A stretch of DNA of 64,000 bases from JANQEU01 sp965242805 (GCA_965242805.1 CBDETD010000002.1:5704001-5768000); one strand, 5' to 3'; counted from the stretch's first letter, positions 35,027 through 44,917 are shown. Translations and numbers: made by a program. Notes: generated by a model not told the origin, from the letters alone.

Positions 35027-36271
35027 ATGGATGTAATGGAGAATGTCAAAGAAGGTTTGAAGTCGATCAATGCGAATCGATTGAGAACCATATTGACTGC
35101 AGCAATCATTGCCATTGGTATTACTTCCCTTGTGGGAATTCTAACGGCTATTGATGGAATACAAGCATCTATTGATGATAGCTTTTCAAACCTTGGCGCC
35201 AATACTTTTGATATAGAAAGAAAAAGGATCGATCGCGGATCTAATCAGGGAAAGAAGGCGAAAGTACATCCACCCATAAGATATGATGAGCTCGCAAGAT
35301 TCAAGAAGGAATATAATGGCCCCGGAATTGTCAGTATCAACACTGTTGTGAGTTGGACTGCAGAAATTAAATATCGATCGAAAGTTACGAATCCAAACAT
35401 TATGGTTCGGGGAGGGGATGAGAATTTTCTTATTGTGGACGGTTATGATGTTAAAAATGGTCGGGGGTTCTCACAATTGGAGATTGACAACGGGGCTTAT
35501 GTAGCAATAATCGGAAGCGAAGTGGTGGATGCCCTATTCGAGGAAGAAGAAGATCCTGTTGGGAAAAAAATATCGATCCTGGGAACGAAATTCAAAGTAC
35601 TTGGCACGTTGCAAGAACAAGGGGGTGTAGGCAGTGGTGGTGGTGGAGGAGTCGATCGACGGATTGTCATTCCTACCCAGACGGCAAGAATAATCGGTAA
35701 TGATCGACAGTTTGGTTGGGAGGCTACTGTCGCATTGAGTGACCCTTTAACGATTGACAAGGCGACCGGTATATCAACCGGTCTGATGAGGGCCATCAGG
35801 GGAGATAGGCCTAAAGACGAGAATTCCTTTGAGGTAAGGGTTAGTAAATCTCTTGCTGAAAGGTTGGGAGAGATCACTGGTTACCTGCGAGTTGGGGGTT
35901 TTACTATTGGATTCATCACTTTATTAGGTGCCTCTATAGGACTGATGAATATCATGCTGGTTTCGGTGACTGAAAGGACCCGTGAGATTGGAGTAAGAAA
36001 AGCACTTGGAGCAACTCCCTTGAAGATCAGACAGCAATTTCTAATTGAAGCACTGGTCATTTGTCAAATGGGAGGTATTGGGGGAATTGTGCTTGGAATT
36101 TTGATAGGGAATCTCATTGCCAGGGTAATGGGTATCAACGTATTCGTGGTCCCCTGGGTATGGATACTTTTTGGTGTGGTCGTTGGAATGATCGTAGGAT
36201 TGATTTCAGGATATATACCTGCTTTCAAGGCCTCAAAATTAGATCCAATAGAATCCCTTAGATTTGAATAA
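35027..36271 (+). CDS. MacB/FtsX-type ABC transporter permease
   Basis: 414 residues with the MacB architecture: N-terminal helix (about 18-40) after NRLRTILTAAIIAIG, a large periplasmic MacB_PCD domain (about 50-270, with Gly-rich GGVGSGGGGGVDRR) and three C-terminal helices in the FtsX domain (about 285-310, 340-365, 375-400) containing the conserved TRTREIGVRKALGATP-type stretch (ERTREIGVRKALGATP). It would transmit ATP-driven motion to export a substrate such as a lipoprotein, peptide or toxin. No ATPase gene adjoins, so the partner is elsewhere. A TAAATTTG box ends 5 bp before the ATG, compatible with a nearly leaderless mRNA. Confidence 0.93.
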   Translation: MDVMENVKEGLKSINANRLRTILTAAIIAIGITSLVGILTAIDGIQASIDDSFSNLGANTFDIERKRIDRGSNQGKKAKVHPPIRYDELARFKKEYNGPGIVSINTVVSWTAEIKYRSKVTNPNIMVRGGDENFLIVDGYDVKNGRGFSQLEIDNGAYVAIIGSEVVDALFEEEEDPVGKKISILGTKFKVLGTLQEQGGVGSGGGGGVDRRIVIPTQTARIIGNDRQFGWEATVALSDPLTIDKATGISTGLMRAIRGDRPKDENSFEVRVSKSLAERLGEITGYLRVGGFTIGFITLLGASIGLMNIMLVSVTERTREIGVRKALGATPLKIRQQFLIEALVICQMGGIGGIVLGILIGNLIARVMGINVFVVPWVWILFGVVVGMIVGLISGYIPAFKASKLDPIESLRFE

Positions 36272-36285
36272 ACACTTAGTAAAAT

Positions 36286-36834
36286 TTGAACCACCTAACC
36301 GAAAGAATCAAAGAAACGATCAGGGATGTTCGTGATTTCCCCAAACCAGGGATACTTTTCAAAGATATTACTCCCGTTTTAGCTGATCCAAAGTTGTCGT
36401 ACGATGTTGGTATCGCTCTGAAGGATTACTGGAAAGAGCGCAACGTACACGGCGTGATTGGTATTGAATCACGAGGTTTCATTTTTGGGATGCAGTTGGC
36501 ACAACAACTTGGGATCCCTTTTATTCCAGTAAGGAAGGCCGGTAAACTTCCCTATCGAACCATCAAACATGCGTATGAATTGGAATATGGTTCTGCAGAA
36601 ATGGAGATACATATTGACGCGGTGAAGGACGGGCATTCCATTCTTATACATGATGACCTGCTTGCCACTGGTGGTACCGCCGCCGCTGCAGCGGAGTTGG
36701 TCAGAAAAAGTGGGGGACAAGTAGCAGGTTTTTCGTTTTTGGTTGAACTTGAATTCCTGAAAGGAAGGGAAATGTTATTGGATTATTCAGAGAAGGTGCA
36801 TTCAGTCATTCACTATGGTGACTCGATGACTTGA
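36286..36834 (+). CDS. apt: adenine phosphoribosyltransferase
   Basis: 182 residues. The start is TTG at 36286, since no ATG precedes the conserved TERIKETIRDVRDFPKPG. Other motifs: LFKDITPVLADP, GIESRGFIFG, PVRKAGKLPYRT and the PRPP loop IHDDLLATGGTAAAA. It makes AMP from adenine and PRPP (salvage). It begins 14 bp after the permease gene, so co-transcription is possible, though no functional link is seen. Its last 22 bp overlap the end of a convergent small lipoprotein gene. Confidence 0.96.
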   Translation: MNHLTERIKETIRDVRDFPKPGILFKDITPVLADPKLSYDVGIALKDYWKERNVHGVIGIESRGFIFGMQLAQQLGIPFIPVRKAGKLPYRTIKHAYELEYGSAEMEIHIDAVKDGHSILIHDDLLATGGTAAAAAELVRKSGGQVAGFSFLVELEFLKGREMLLDYSEKVHSVIHYGDSMT

Positions 36835-37160
36835 ATCTCCTGGACTCTACCCAAGGCATTGAATCTTATCACCAATTCTTTCGTTTTGTCACAATCGAGA
36901 TAATAATTGAAGAACTTTTGATTTCTATCGTATAGTTCGTGTTTACTGGGTCCACCCAACAATTTCTTGATCTCATTCTGATTTTTTCCCACCAGATCAC
37001 CTTCTGATCCCTTAATTAGGTTCACTGATTGCATTCGGTAACCATCACAATTGTTTAATGATTCTTTCCATCCTGAAGTTTTGAAACCTTCAATTTCAGG
37101 TGTTTTGTAACAGCCCCAAAAGAGACTGGAAACAAATAGTAACAAGATCAGGTTCTTCAT
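36813..37160 (-). CDS. small BamE-like lipoprotein
   Basis: 115 residues. Lipoprotein signal LFVSSLFWGC (lipid Cys about 17). The second half shows the SmpA/BamE pattern: a helix-start like LVGKNQNEIKKLLGGPSKH (a helix followed by G-x-P), then strands (KFFNYYLDCD, ELVIRFNALGRVQEI). It may be an outer-membrane assembly accessory or another protein of the same small fold; it lacks the typical flanks of BamE, so the name is tentative. The 3' ends of this gene and apt overlap by 22 bp. Confidence 0.65.
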   Translation of the reverse strand: MKNLILLLFVSSLFWGCYKTPEIEGFKTSGWKESLNNCDGYRMQSVNLIKGSEGDLVGKNQNEIKKLLGGPSKHELYDRNQKFFNYYLDCDKTKELVIRFNALGRVQEIQVIESP

Positions 37161-37293
37161 CTTAATTCAACAAAGATTTGCATTTGATGTTCAGTAATCA
37201 ACTGTAATTATCGAGAATTATGATAATCTTTTATTGACGGATCTATGCAACAATTGCTTTGAATTACTTTTGCCCCGAATTTTTCCAACACAA

Positions 37294-37734
37294 ATGCTAA
37301 AAACGATAAATTTCCTGAGGATATTATCCACTATTCTTTTTCTTGGAGTATTGGGAGTTGTGTATGCTTTTCTACCCATCATTGTCGAATTGACACCATC
37401 AAGTTCTCAATGGACAATTCACAAAGAGAACTTCTTTTTTTATGGAATTTCCCTGTTTATAATCATTAATATATTCGCGTGGGTCCTATTAAAGATTCTA
37501 AATCCATTGATACTTACAACCAGGGACGAGGAGACAGCTACATGGTTTTCTTCACTACCTTTCATTCTCAACATATACCTTACCTTGATCGTTTCATTTA
37601 TTGGAGTCATAAATAATAGGTCGAGTATACCACCGGAAAACTATAGCTACCTCAATTATATTGGTCCATTTCTAATTTTTTTATGGATTTTGGGGTTAAT
37701 TTATTTCATTGTCAAGAAAAAAGAAACCGCTTAA
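37294..37734 (+). CDS. four-helix membrane protein, function unknown
   Basis: 146 residues from ATG 37294; the in-frame upstream start at 37234 adds 20 poorly hydrophobic residues and is less likely. Four hydrophobic segments (about 5-28, 47-68, 88-108, 118-138) with short polar loops, a charged TTRDEETATWF stretch before helix 3, and a basic C-terminus (VKKKETA). No signature residues recognised. It stands alone, 134 bp before parE. Confidence 0.65.
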   Translation: MLKTINFLRILSTILFLGVLGVVYAFLPIIVELTPSSSQWTIHKENFFFYGISLFIIINIFAWVLLKILNPLILTTRDEETATWFSSLPFILNIYLTLIVSFIGVINNRSSIPPENYSYLNYIGPFLIFLWILGLIYFIVKKKETA

Positions 37735-37868
37735 TATTCAGTGGATTAAAGGGTATCATATCAATTATTACTGGAATTCTGTGGATAATTTGAAGTGCTA
37801 ATTCTGTTAGAATTTTTCTATAAATTCCGCCTAAATCGCATTCTGAGTACAATTAATCCAAAACATCT

Positions 37869-39743
37869 ATGGCCGCTGCGTCAGTAAACTATACCGAAGA
37901 GAGTATAAGATCACTTGATTGGAAGGAGCACATTCGTCTTCGACCTGGTATGTATATAGGAAAACTGGGAGATGGTTCTGCTCATGACGACGGCATATAT
38001 GTGTTGGTGAAAGAGGTAATAGACAATAGCATCGATGAACACATGATGGGATTCGGCAGATCCATTAACATCAAAGTGACCGATCATAGAGTTGAGGTCC
38101 GTGATTTCGGACGAGGAATTCCTCTTGGCAAAGTTGTGGATTGTGTCTCGAAGATAAATACTGGCGGCAAATATGACAGTGGAGCTTTCCAGAAATCGGT
38201 AGGGTTAAATGGGGTTGGAACAAAAGCAGTGAATGCTTTGTCCAGCTATTTTAAGGTGCAGTCGGTAAGGGATGGTAAGGTCAAGGTGGCTGAGTTCGAA
38301 AAAGGAGAATTGACCAAGGACGCAAAAGTGTCAAAAAGCGATGACAGGAATGGAACATTTATCGCATTTGAACCTGATGATACGGTTTTCAAGAACTTTC
38401 ATTTTATACCGGACTATCTGGATAATTTGATATGGAACTATGCATATCTTAACGCAGGACTGACCGTCAATTTAAATGGTAAAAAGTATCATTCGGAAAA
38501 TGGATTGCTTGACCTGTTGAAAAGGAAAACAGATGAAGAAAATCTGAGGTACCCTATTGTCCATTTGAAAGGGAATGACATAGAGGTGGCATTGACACAT
38601 GCCAATCAGTATGGTGAGGAGTACTATTCCTTTGTAAACGGACAAAATACTACTCAAGGAGGGACACATCTTGCAGCATTCCGTGAAGCCGTGGTAAAAA
38701 CAGTAAGGGATTTTTATAAGAAAGACTTTGATGCGGCTGACATACGATCAAGTATTGTGGCATCCATCGCTGTCAGGGTACAGGAACCGGTTTTTGAGAG
38801 CCAGACCAAGACAAAACTTGGATCTCAGAATGTTGCTCCGGATGGACCTACGATGCGGTCATTTGTCAATGATTTCGTAAAAACCGAGCTGGACAATTAC
38901 CTTCATAGAAATGATGAAGTGGCCGCGGCTTTACTCAAGAGGATCCAACAGTCTGAACGCGAAAGAAAGGAAATAGCCGGAATAAAGAAATTAGCCAATG
39001 AACGAGCAAAAAAAGCAAACCTGCACAACAAGAAACTAAGAGACTGTCGATTGCATTTCAATGACAAAAGGGGAGATGAGGAGACCAAGAACAATACGAT
39101 GTTGTTCATTACCGAAGGGGACTCTGCCAGTGGTTCGATCACAAAATCGAGGGATGTACAAACACAGGCGGTTTTCAGTCTAAGGGGTAAACCTTTCAAT
39201 TGTTTTGGGCATACAAAAAAAGTGGTCTACGAGAATGAGGAATTCAACCTTCTCCAACATGCGCTGAACATCGAGGATGGACTGGAAGGGCTTCGCTATA
39301 GAAAGATAGTGATAGCAACAGATGCAGATGTGGATGGTATGCATATCCGACTCTTGATGCTGACTTATTTTCTTCAGTTTTTTCCAGAACTTGTCAGGAG
39401 TGGTCATGTATATATCCTGGAAACTCCACTTTTCAGGGTAAGGAATAAGAAGGAAACTATTTACTGTTACTCTGAAACCGAGAAGGAAGCGGCTGTCACG
39501 AAACTTGGTGGCAAACCCGAAATAACCCGTTTTAAGGGATTGGGTGAGATCTCACCGGAAGAGTTTGCAGGATTTATTGGGGAAGATATAAAACTGGAGC
39601 CAGTGATCTTAAAAAAGGAAACCAAGATCAATGACCTGTTGACCTTTTTCATGGGTAAGAACTCTCCGGATAGACAAAAGTTCATTATTGATAAATTAAG
39701 AGTTGAAAAGGATTTGGTTGAAGAAAACGAGTTAGCGGCATGA
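37869..39743 (+). CDS. parE: DNA topoisomerase IV subunit B
   Basis: 624 residues, the length of ParE rather than the usually longer GyrB. GHKL ATPase motifs: VKEVIDNSIDEH, VRDFGRGIP and VGLNGVGTKAVNAL. TOPRIM: ITEGDSASGS, RGKPFNCFG, ATDADVDGMHIR with the metal-binding acidic cluster. C-terminal ETPLFRVRNKKE and RFKGLGEISPEEF. Supplies ATP-driven strand passage for decatenating daughter chromosomes with ParC. First gene of a plus-strand series; a lipase gene overlaps its last 4 bp and separates it from parC. Confidence 0.96.
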   Translation: MAAASVNYTEESIRSLDWKEHIRLRPGMYIGKLGDGSAHDDGIYVLVKEVIDNSIDEHMMGFGRSINIKVTDHRVEVRDFGRGIPLGKVVDCVSKINTGGKYDSGAFQKSVGLNGVGTKAVNALSSYFKVQSVRDGKVKVAEFEKGELTKDAKVSKSDDRNGTFIAFEPDDTVFKNFHFIPDYLDNLIWNYAYLNAGLTVNLNGKKYHSENGLLDLLKRKTDEENLRYPIVHLKGNDIEVALTHANQYGEEYYSFVNGQNTTQGGTHLAAFREAVVKTVRDFYKKDFDAADIRSSIVASIAVRVQEPVFESQTKTKLGSQNVAPDGPTMRSFVNDFVKTELDNYLHRNDEVAAALLKRIQQSERERKEIAGIKKLANERAKKANLHNKKLRDCRLHFNDKRGDEETKNNTMLFITEGDSASGSITKSRDVQTQAVFSLRGKPFNCFGHTKKVVYENEEFNLLQHALNIEDGLEGLRYRKIVIATDADVDGMHIRLLMLTYFLQFFPELVRSGHVYILETPLFRVRNKKETIYCYSETEKEAAVTKLGGKPEITRFKGLGEISPEEFAGFIGEDIKLEPVILKKETKINDLLTFFMGKNSPDRQKFIIDKLRVEKDLVEENELAA

Positions 39744-40963
39744 GCGAAATATTGAAGGGTTTGAAACCACTGTGGATATTTGCAATATTTATGATTCTAA
39801 TAAGTTGTTCGGATGACACCGAAGAACCATTTGTCCTTGAAGTTGAATCCAGGTGGAAGACAGGAAGCTTTTCGTCAATAAGGTTTGCCTCGGATATGAG
39901 AGGCCTGCTGGGAGCTTTTCAATCAGACCTTCCTGTCGATAAAATTCAATACGATGTAGAAATATTCGTGATTGAATATGAAACAAAATACGGTGATGAG
40001 ACGGTTGTCGCCTCTGGTATGATATTCTTACCCGTTGCCGAGGAACCATTACCTTTCCTTAGCTATCAACATGGTACGGTAGCAGATAATTTTTCAGTTC
40101 CTTCTCAAGCCCCATTGAATGATGCCCAAAACCTTTTGCTGGCGGGTTTAGCCGGTACAGGCTTCATAGTGGTAGCTCCGGATTATGTTGGATTTGGTAG
40201 CACCGTGGATGTTGTTCATCCTTATTATGTCGAGCAACCCACCCGGGATGCTGTCATAGATAACATCCGTGCCGCAGCTGAAATGGCGGTGGACGAAGGT
40301 AGAATGATAAATGAGAATCTTTATCTTATCGGATATTCTCAAGGGGGATACGCCACGATGGCAGCGCATAAAGGTATCGAAGAACAGGGTTTGGAGTATT
40401 TTGAATTGCAAGCTTCATATCCTTCTTCCGGTGGTTACGACATTATGGGTATGCGAGATTACTTCTTGAGTCTGGATGTGTATTCAAGTCCATTATACTT
40501 GGCATATGTTGCCCGTGCCTACCAAACGTACTACGGCCTTTCTGAAGATCTCTTTATGAAATACTTTAGAGAACCTTATGCCACTTCGATTCCTGATTAT
40601 TTTGATGGAACTTTCAGTAACGGTCAGATCAATGATCTGCTGAATGATACCCTTTCCGTTTATCTCACTGAGGAATTTATTTCAAATCCGGATGATCCGA
40701 TTTTCGATGAGATAAATGATCGATTCATCGAAAACAGCCTGATCGATTGGGTTCCTTCGATCTCAATGTTCATGTATCATGGGGATGCGGACTCAACGGT
40801 AATTTATCAGAACTCCATAGATTCTTTTGATGAGTTGATCTCGAATGGCGCAAGCAGGGATATAGTGACATTCACCACATTACCTGGAAAGACTCATGGA
40901 TCCGGATTCATACCTTATTTGGAAGATGTTGTTCCAATGATCCTAGAAGCTGAAGGACGATAA
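39740..40963 (+). CDS. lipase/esterase-like lipoprotein (secretory-lipase type)
   Basis: 407 residues. Lipoprotein signal ending ILISC (lipid Cys about 23). The alpha/beta hydrolase core has the YQHGTVAD oxyanion region, VVAPDYVGFGST, nucleophile elbow GYSQGGYA (Ser about 201) and a C-terminal FMYHGDADSTV (acid) and LPGKTHGSG (His). This resembles secretory lipases and prolyl-oligopeptidase-like esterases. Substrate unknown; location should be periplasmic or outer-membrane facing. Its ATG overlaps the parE stop (ATGA), so it is translated in the same message as topoisomerase IV, which is unusual. Confidence 0.88.
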   Translation: MSEILKGLKPLWIFAIFMILISCSDDTEEPFVLEVESRWKTGSFSSIRFASDMRGLLGAFQSDLPVDKIQYDVEIFVIEYETKYGDETVVASGMIFLPVAEEPLPFLSYQHGTVADNFSVPSQAPLNDAQNLLLAGLAGTGFIVVAPDYVGFGSTVDVVHPYYVEQPTRDAVIDNIRAAAEMAVDEGRMINENLYLIGYSQGGYATMAAHKGIEEQGLEYFELQASYPSSGGYDIMGMRDYFLSLDVYSSPLYLAYVARAYQTYYGLSEDLFMKYFREPYATSIPDYFDGTFSNGQINDLLNDTLSVYLTEEFISNPDDPIFDEINDRFIENSLIDWVPSISMFMYHGDADSTVIYQNSIDSFDELISNGASRDIVTFTTLPGKTHGSGFIPYLEDVVPMILEAEGR

Positions 40964-41027
40964 TGAATCAGGTCGACAATCAACGATTTAATATTTCTAT
41001 TCACCAAACCAAGATTTATCAAATCCA

Positions 41028-43646
41028 ATGACAGACTATTCAGATGAACAGGGCATACACGATGTAATTCCTGTTTCTGGAATGTATGAAAACTGGTTTC
41101 TGGATTATGCCTCCTATGTAATCCTCGAACGTGCGGTACCGGCCATCGACGATGGATTAAAGCCAGTGCAACGCAGGATCCTTCATGCGATGAAGGAGAT
41201 GGACGATGGCCGATATAACAAAGTTGCAAACATCATCGGAAGTACCATGCAGTACCACCCCCATGGGGATGCAAGTATCTCCGACGCTATTGTCAATCTC
41301 GGTCAGAAAGATCTATTGATCGATACACAAGGCAATTGGGGAGATGTAAGAACAGGGGATGCTGCGGCTGCAGCACGATACATTGAAGCGAGACTTTCGA
41401 AATTTGCGCTGGAGGTACTTTATAATCCTCAAACAACTAATTGGCAATTGTCCTATGACGGGCGTAAGAAAGAACCCGTTTCATTCCCAGCAAAATTTCC
41501 ACTTCTACTTGCTCAAGGGGTGGAAGGTATTGCTGTAGGCCTGTCCACGAAAATACTGCCTCATAACTTCTGCGAACTCATTCAAGGTTCTATCAATACC
41601 CTTAAAGGGAAGAGATTCAAACTCTACCCCGATTTTGCTACGGGTGGTAAAATTGATGTAACTGATTATAACGACGGTAAAAGGGGTGGAAAAGTAAGAG
41701 TTAGAGCCAATATTGAGGAAGTTGATAACAAAACCCTTGCTATCAGGGATATCCCTTATGGTACAACGACTACTTCCCTTATCGAGTCGATCATCAAAGC
41801 CAATGACAAGGGGAAAATCAAAATAAAGCAAGTAGTCGATAACACTGCTGCTGAAATTGAGATACTGATTGGGCTGGCTCCCGGGACATCCCCTAATATT
41901 ACCATTGATGCCTTATTTGCATTCACAGACTGTGAAGTGTCCATCTCTCCCAATGCATGTGTTATAAGTGACGAAAAACCTCAATTCCTTGGGGTTAGTG
42001 AGATACTGAGGCATTCGGTAGATCAAACGGTGGATTTGCTGAAGCAGGAGCTGGAGATCAAAAAGGGAGAGCTCCTCGAAAAGATCCTGTTTTCTTCACT
42101 GGAAAAAATATTTATAGAAAACCGTATTTATCGGGACATAGAGGAATGTGAAACCTGGGAGTCAGTAATCGCTACCATAGACGAGGGATTGGAGCCATTC
42201 AAATCCCAATTCTACAGGACAATTACCGAGGAAGACATCGTCAAATTAACTGAGATCAGAATAAAGAGAATCTCCAAATTCGATTCCTTTAAGGCTGATG
42301 AATTAATGAAGAAGCTTGCTGAGGAGCTGAAGGAAACAGAATACCATCTGGCACACTTGACGGATTATGCAATTTCCTATTACCAGGGATTACTCGAAAA
42401 ATATGGTGAAGGGAGAGAAAGAAAAACTGAGATCTCCAATTTTGATACCATTAAAGCAACAGTTGTTGCTGCAAATAATGCCAAGCTCTATGTAAACCGT
42501 TCCGATGGATTTATAGGTTACGGCTTAAAAAAGGATGAATTTCTTGAAGAGTGCTCTGATATTGATGATATCATAGTCTTTCTTAAGGACGGCACATGCC
42601 AGGTTACAAGGATTCAGGATAAAGTATTTGTGGGTAAGAACATCATACATGCCGGTGTTTTCAAGAAAGGGGATGAAAGGATGGTTTACAATATGGTATA
42701 TGTCGACGGCAAAACAGGCAGGAGCATGGCTAAAAGATTTCATGTTCTGGCAGTGACCAGGGACAAACCCTACGATCTCACCAAAGGAGCCAAGGGATCC
42801 AAGGTGCTTTATTTCACGAGTAATCCCAATGGCGAGGCCGAAGAAATCACAATTAATCTTACATCAGGTAGCAAAGCAAGGAAAAAAGTTTTTGATTTCA
42901 ATTTTGCCGACCTGGAGATCAAAGGTCGTGGGGCGGGTGGCAACATCCTCACCCGGTATCCGGTTCGGAAGATCCAAATGAAAACAGCAGGAAAGTCTAC
43001 TTTAGGGGGATTGGACATCTGGTACGATGATGTGGTAGGTAGATTGAATCGTGATGAACGCGGAAAACTGCTTGGCAATTTCAAAGCAGAGGATCAGGTT
43101 ATAATATTCTATAAGGATGGAAGCTATGAATTGACTTCCTTTGAATTGACAAACAGGTTTGAACCCAATCAAATCCTCAACCTTACAAAATTTGATCCAA
43201 ATGGTGTGATCAATGCCATTCATCAGGAGGGATCAACGAAAACATTCTTTATTAAACGTTTCAAAGTTGAGACTACGACCCTTAACAAAAGGTTTTCCTT
43301 CATATCCGACTCCAAAAATTCCAAACTTCTATTTGCCGAATATGGAGAACAAATGAGTGTGAATGTAAGCCATAAGGTAAAAAGTAAGAAAGTAGAAAGG
43401 ATTTTTGACCTGGAGGATCTTATTGACGTTAAGGGATGGAAAGCCATCGGAAATAAATTCCCTGTTCAACAAGTAACCAAAGTGGAAATTATTAATGGAG
43501 CAACCAAGGAGCAGAACGAATCAAATGAGATGACTAAGGAGACAAACATTCCTGATCTTGAGAAGTTAAAGAGCGAAATAAAATCGGAAGTGGAGGAAGA
43601 AGAAAAGCAACTTGGGTTGTTCGGAGCTGATAATCAGGAAGAGTAA
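41028..43646 (+). CDS. parC: DNA topoisomerase IV subunit A
   Basis: 872 residues. Starts with the conserved region YENWFLDYASYVILERAVP, GLKPVQRRILHAM; the catalytic Tyr is Y118 in AAARYIEARLS; the quinolone region reads HPHGDASISDAI, with Ala at the position of the classical Ser (GyrA 83) and Asp86 retained. The C-terminal domain (about 500-830) has beta-pinwheel repeats (YVNRSDGFIGYG, VLYFTSNPNG) and a highly acidic tail. With ParE it resolves catenated chromosomes. Starts 64 bp after the lipase gene and is followed directly by trmH without any spacer. Confidence 0.96.
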   Translation: MTDYSDEQGIHDVIPVSGMYENWFLDYASYVILERAVPAIDDGLKPVQRRILHAMKEMDDGRYNKVANIIGSTMQYHPHGDASISDAIVNLGQKDLLIDTQGNWGDVRTGDAAAAARYIEARLSKFALEVLYNPQTTNWQLSYDGRKKEPVSFPAKFPLLLAQGVEGIAVGLSTKILPHNFCELIQGSINTLKGKRFKLYPDFATGGKIDVTDYNDGKRGGKVRVRANIEEVDNKTLAIRDIPYGTTTTSLIESIIKANDKGKIKIKQVVDNTAAEIEILIGLAPGTSPNITIDALFAFTDCEVSISPNACVISDEKPQFLGVSEILRHSVDQTVDLLKQELEIKKGELLEKILFSSLEKIFIENRIYRDIEECETWESVIATIDEGLEPFKSQFYRTITEEDIVKLTEIRIKRISKFDSFKADELMKKLAEELKETEYHLAHLTDYAISYYQGLLEKYGEGRERKTEISNFDTIKATVVAANNAKLYVNRSDGFIGYGLKKDEFLEECSDIDDIIVFLKDGTCQVTRIQDKVFVGKNIIHAGVFKKGDERMVYNMVYVDGKTGRSMAKRFHVLAVTRDKPYDLTKGAKGSKVLYFTSNPNGEAEEITINLTSGSKARKKVFDFNFADLEIKGRGAGGNILTRYPVRKIQMKTAGKSTLGGLDIWYDDVVGRLNRDERGKLLGNFKAEDQVIIFYKDGSYELTSFELTNRFEPNQILNLTKFDPNGVINAIHQEGSTKTFFIKRFKVETTTLNKRFSFISDSKNSKLLFAEYGEQMSVNVSHKVKSKKVERIFDLEDLIDVKGWKAIGNKFPVQQVTKVEIINGATKEQNESNEMTKETNIPDLEKLKSEIKSEVEEEEKQLGLFGADNQEE

Positions 43647-44309
43647 TTGGAAATATCAAAACAGATAGAACTCCTTAGACCTTATGTCTCAAATCATAAA
43701 CAGGAACTTATTGAAAAAGTTCTATCTAATCGAACCCGAAATTTGACTGTGGTCTTGGAGGACATTTACCACCCCCAAAATGCTAGTGCTACCATTCGAA
43801 CCAGTGAGTGTCTTGGAATCCAGGATATCCATATCATTGAAGATAAGAACGAGTTTCAACTCAGTCCCAGGGTAGTTCATGGAGCCGGTAAATGGGTAAG
43901 TATTTTCCGATACAATAAGACAGATCATCAGTCCCCAACCAAGGTCTGCCTTAGTTTTCTCAAGAAAAATGGGTACAAAATATTGGCAACCAGTCTTTCG
44001 GATAAGGCACTGGATCTTGATGAATATAAACCCAAGGGAAGGTCAGCCGTTGTGTTCGGTAACGAATTGTCGGGTATCAGTTCTGTTGTCCGTGCTGAAG
44101 CTGACCATTTGATAAGGATTCCCATGTTCGGATTCACTGAAAGTTTTAATCTTTCAGTGAGTGTGGCTATGGTGCTTCATTCCCTTTCAGGAGCCCACCG
44201 AAAAATGCGATTACCATGGACAATTTCATTGGAGGAACAGAAAGAACTGCGATTGAAATGGTATAAATCCGTAGTAAGGAACTCTGAATTGATTTTAGAA
44301 AGGGGATGA
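43647..44309 (+). CDS. trmH: tRNA (guanosine-2'-O-)-methyltransferase, TrmH/SpoU family
   Basis: 220 residues. Start is TTG at 43647, directly after the parC TAA; no ATG is available before the conserved part. SPOUT motifs: VLEDIYHPQNASATIRT (motif 1, Asn and Arg), VVFGNELSGIS (motif 2) and the knot-forming FTESFNLSVSVAMVLHSL (motif 3). SAM-dependent methylation of G18 2'-O in the tRNA D-loop is the known reaction of the subgroup; 23S rRNA targets are possible for relatives. Overlaps the next gene by 4 bp (ATGA). Confidence 0.92.
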   Translation: MEISKQIELLRPYVSNHKQELIEKVLSNRTRNLTVVLEDIYHPQNASATIRTSECLGIQDIHIIEDKNEFQLSPRVVHGAGKWVSIFRYNKTDHQSPTKVCLSFLKKNGYKILATSLSDKALDLDEYKPKGRSAVVFGNELSGISSVVRAEADHLIRIPMFGFTESFNLSVSVAMVLHSLSGAHRKMRLPWTISLEEQKELRLKWYKSVVRNSELILERG

Positions 44310-44917
44310 GGTTAGCACTTAAGGTTCTGTTTGGTGTGATAGTTTTTTTGGTCCTATTCATTGGATTCACCAATGTCATAATAGTTGCAAGTACTTATCA
44401 CCTGATAGCAGATAGTGAAAATGAGTTTGAAACACCTGAAACCGTACTGGTCCTGGGGACAAGCCGGCTAAACAAATCAGGTGAACGAAATCAATATTTC
44501 GATCATCGCCTTGAGGCGGTGGAATATCTATATACTCATAAGGAAATTGACCAGATCATACTAAGCGGAGACAATCGAACCAGGTACTACAATGAGCCTG
44601 GGGATATGCAAAAAGCATTACTGGATATGGGGATTCCCGAAGAAATTATAATTTTGGACCCCGCTGGATTACGAACCCTGGATTCTGTAGTAAGATGTAA
44701 GGAAGTATTTGGAAGGAAGAGGGTATTGATCATTACTCAAAGGTTTCATCTATTCAGAGCACTCTACATTGGTAAGAACCGAGAAATGGATGTATTTGGA
44801 TTTGAAGCAGAGAAACCGGAATACAGTTCCTTTCCAATGGAATTCCGTGAGATTTTTGCTCGAACGGTTGCGTTCCTGGATATTCATATTCTCGGAACAT
44901 CGCCTGACGGGCAATGA
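44306..44917 (+). CDS. SanA/YdcF-like (DUF218) membrane protein
   Basis: 203 residues with an N-terminal signal anchor (ALKVLFGVIVFLVLFIGFTN). DUF218 pattern: VLVLGTSRLNKSGE, YFDHRLEAVEYLY, IILSGDNRTRYYNEPGDM, LDPAGLRTLDSVVRCKEVF and the conserved ITQRFHLFRALYIG. Close to E. coli SanA, tied to envelope barrier function, and to the ElyC group that affects undecaprenyl-lipid use; which applies here is open. In the parE-to-TerB series, overlapping trmH. Confidence 0.9.
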   Translation: MRLALKVLFGVIVFLVLFIGFTNVIIVASTYHLIADSENEFETPETVLVLGTSRLNKSGERNQYFDHRLEAVEYLYTHKEIDQIILSGDNRTRYYNEPGDMQKALLDMGIPEEIIILDPAGLRTLDSVVRCKEVFGRKRVLIITQRFHLFRALYIGKNREMDVFGFEAEKPEYSSFPMEFREIFARTVAFLDIHILGTSPDGQ

